A DNA stretch of 41,170 bases, from assembly GCF_020442045.1 (NCBI RefSeq), contig NZ_JAGRLA010000161.1, positions 1 through 41,170 of the forward strand, given 5' to 3'. The stretch is from Bauldia sp. GTDB lineage: Bacteria; Pseudomonadota; Alphaproteobacteria; Rhizobiales; Kaistiaceae. Below are positions 40,387-41,170 of this stretch, in pieces. Numbering within the stretch: position 1 is the first letter of the stretch; every line of letters begins with the position of its first letter. Under the pieces are notes generated by a model. The model was not told where the DNA came from. It saw nothing but the letters and a program-made list of their open reading frames with translations, and made no database searches. The position numbers were made by a program, and so were the translations under genes.

Positions 40387-40956
40387 ATGCGTCTCGGAAA
40401 GGTCGGCTATTATTCGGATTTCGTCGTCTATCCGGTTGCAATTGTCGGCATGGCCAGCTTCGCCTTGTGGCAGGCACCGCCGCAGCAATACGGAATCACC
40501 CTTGCCGCATTCGTCGTGGGGGTGGCGATCTGGACCCTGGTCGAATATGTCATGCACCGCTACGTGCTGCATCACCTGCCGGGTGTCCGCGAGATGCACG
40601 AAGCCCATCACCGCGAGCAGGCCGCGCTGATCGGCACGCCGATCTGGCTGAGCCTGATCCTGATCTTCGGCTTCGTCTATGTGCCGCTTTATCTGGCGGC
40701 TCCGCAGGTCGCGGGCGGCCTGACCGCCGGGTTCATGCTCGGTTATCTCTGGTATGTCTCGGTCCACCACCTGATCCACCATGGCGGCCTCGGCCGGAAT
40801 GCCCTCGCCATGCGGCTCAAGCGGCGGCACATGCTCCATCACCATTTCGACGATGAGGGCAACTACGGCGTAACGAGCGGCTTCTGGGACAAGGTCTTCG
40901 GGACCGACATCAAGGTCCGCGGTACCGGGGCCGCGGACAGATCCGGCCGCCATTGA
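40387..40956 (+). CDS. Membrane fatty acid hydroxylase/sterol desaturase-family protein
   Basis: A 189-residue membrane protein with four likely helices and the histidine clusters of di-iron membrane hydroxylases: HRYVLHH, HEAHH, HHLIHHG and HMLHHHF-DDEGNYGV. The order HX3-4H, HX2HH, HX2HH, HX2HH fits the fatty-acid-hydroxylase superfamily (short bacterial members near 190-200 residues). The start MRLGKVGYYSD has ACAGGG six bases upstream; another ATG at 40327 would add 20 residues. The 291-bp gap after the E2 gene has no visible gene or terminator. The function is probably lipid or carotenoid hydroxylation; it seems unrelated to the sugar genes. Confidence 0.85.
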   Translation: MRLGKVGYYSDFVVYPVAIVGMASFALWQAPPQQYGITLAAFVVGVAIWTLVEYVMHRYVLHHLPGVREMHEAHHREQAALIGTPIWLSLILIFGFVYVPLYLAAPQVAGGLTAGFMLGYLWYVSVHHLIHHGGLGRNALAMRLKRRHMLHHHFDDEGNYGVTSGFWDKVFGTDIKVRGTGAADRSGRH

Positions 40957-41087
40957 TCCCCTTGCGGCCGGTGCCGATCGCCGGGCGCGTCAACCATCTC
41001 TTAGTAAGAACCTGCGAAATGCCGGGCAGTGGCGCGCCGATGCCCTAGAATGGCGGAAACGCGTTTTGAGTCTCCGTTGCGTGCGTC

Positions 41088-41170
41088 ATGAGCATCATCG
41101 CCATCCAATGCCCGAAGACCGGGCAGACGATCTCCACCGGTATCGAGGCCGACACGGCCACTTTCGAGAC
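41088..41170 (+). CDS. Small conserved protein with CPKTG motif (partial, cut by window edge)
   Basis: The visible N-terminus reads MSIIAIQCPKTGQTISTGIE, then ADTATFE. This CPKTG...TGIE pattern is typical of short hypothetical proteins that I recall as frequent in Hyphomicrobiales, possibly with a single zinc-knuckle-like Cys pair further on. Only 27 residues are present, so neither the length nor the function can be judged. The upstream 131 bp contain no other gene. The ribosome site is poor. Confidence 0.5.
   Translation, partial: MSIIAIQCPKTGQTISTGIEADTATFE

Noticed and set aside
1..41170. CRISPR arrays, tRNA/rRNA genes, prophage or IS elements
   Set aside because: No regularly spaced repeats, cloverleaf-type sequence, transposase or phage protein was seen on either strand.

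Overview
The window is GC-rich (codon third positions almost always G or C) and chromosomal in style. It looks like a catabolic gene region of an alphaproteobacterium, most likely order Hyphomicrobiales. The reasons are the many CUT1/CUT2 sugar ABC transporters, the CTTCGAGGCTC...GAGCCTCGAAG dispersed inverted repeat at 315-498, tightly overlapping ATGA/TGATG gene joins, and a short CPKTG-type protein at the right edge. No rRNA, tRNA, CRISPR array, phage or insertion-sequence gene was seen. The taxonomic placement is an inference from style, not from a marker gene.

Layout. (1) 1-2112: tail of an amidohydrolase, a dispersed inverted repeat, and two short-chain dehydrogenases (SDRs) on the minus strand. 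(2) 2408-3283: an EamA exporter. (3) 3358-10202, plus strand: a FrlB/FraB-like sugar-phosphate deglycase, a FrlD-like kinase, and a complete CUT1 ABC importer whose two permeases both carry an extra membrane insertion. This reads as uptake and breakdown of an Amadori-type or related amino-sugar conjugate. (4) 10209-14510, minus strand: archaeal-type cupin phosphoglucose isomerase, PfkB kinase, Gfo/Idh/MocA oxidoreductase, TIM-barrel isomerase and alpha/beta hydrolase, nearly all overlapping. (5) 14594-20606, minus strand: a COG3618-type lactonase/amidohydrolase, a VOC protein, an EthD protein, two SDRs, an acyl-CoA ligase and a CoA-transferase that closely resembles 2-methylfumaryl(mesaconyl)-CoA isomerase. 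(6) 21184-32633, plus strand: SDR, SMP-30 lactonase, enolase-superfamily dehydratase and a CUT2 ABC importer, then a second SDR and a second CUT2 importer. (7) 32630-34382: a divergent pair, an HpcH/HpaI citramalyl-CoA-type lyase and a mesaconyl-C4-CoA-hydratase-like protein. (8) 34388-36722: a LacI regulator divergent from a second enolase-superfamily dehydratase. (9) 36774-40095: a 2-oxoacid or acetoin dehydrogenase complex (E1alpha, E1beta, E2; no E3). (10) A membrane fatty-acid-hydroxylase family protein and a truncated small protein.

How it may work together. A shared 14-bp element with core GAAACG lies at promoter-like sequences before the minus-strand lactonase operon, the SDR/SMP-30/dehydratase/ABC operon, the second SDR/ABC operon, and the lacI/dehydratase divergent region. 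This suggests one LacI-controlled regulon. Its enzymes fit a non-phosphorylative route: a sugar is oxidised by an SDR, the lactone is opened, and an enolase-type enzyme dehydrates the acid to a 2-keto-3-deoxy acid, with further oxidation and cleavage. Separately, CoA ligase + mesaconyl-CoA isomerase + mesaconyl-C4-CoA hydratase + citramalyl-CoA lyase would together turn mesaconate or a related C5 diacid into acetyl-CoA and pyruvate. Three of three solute-binding-protein genes are followed by a strong RNA hairpin before the rest of the transporter.
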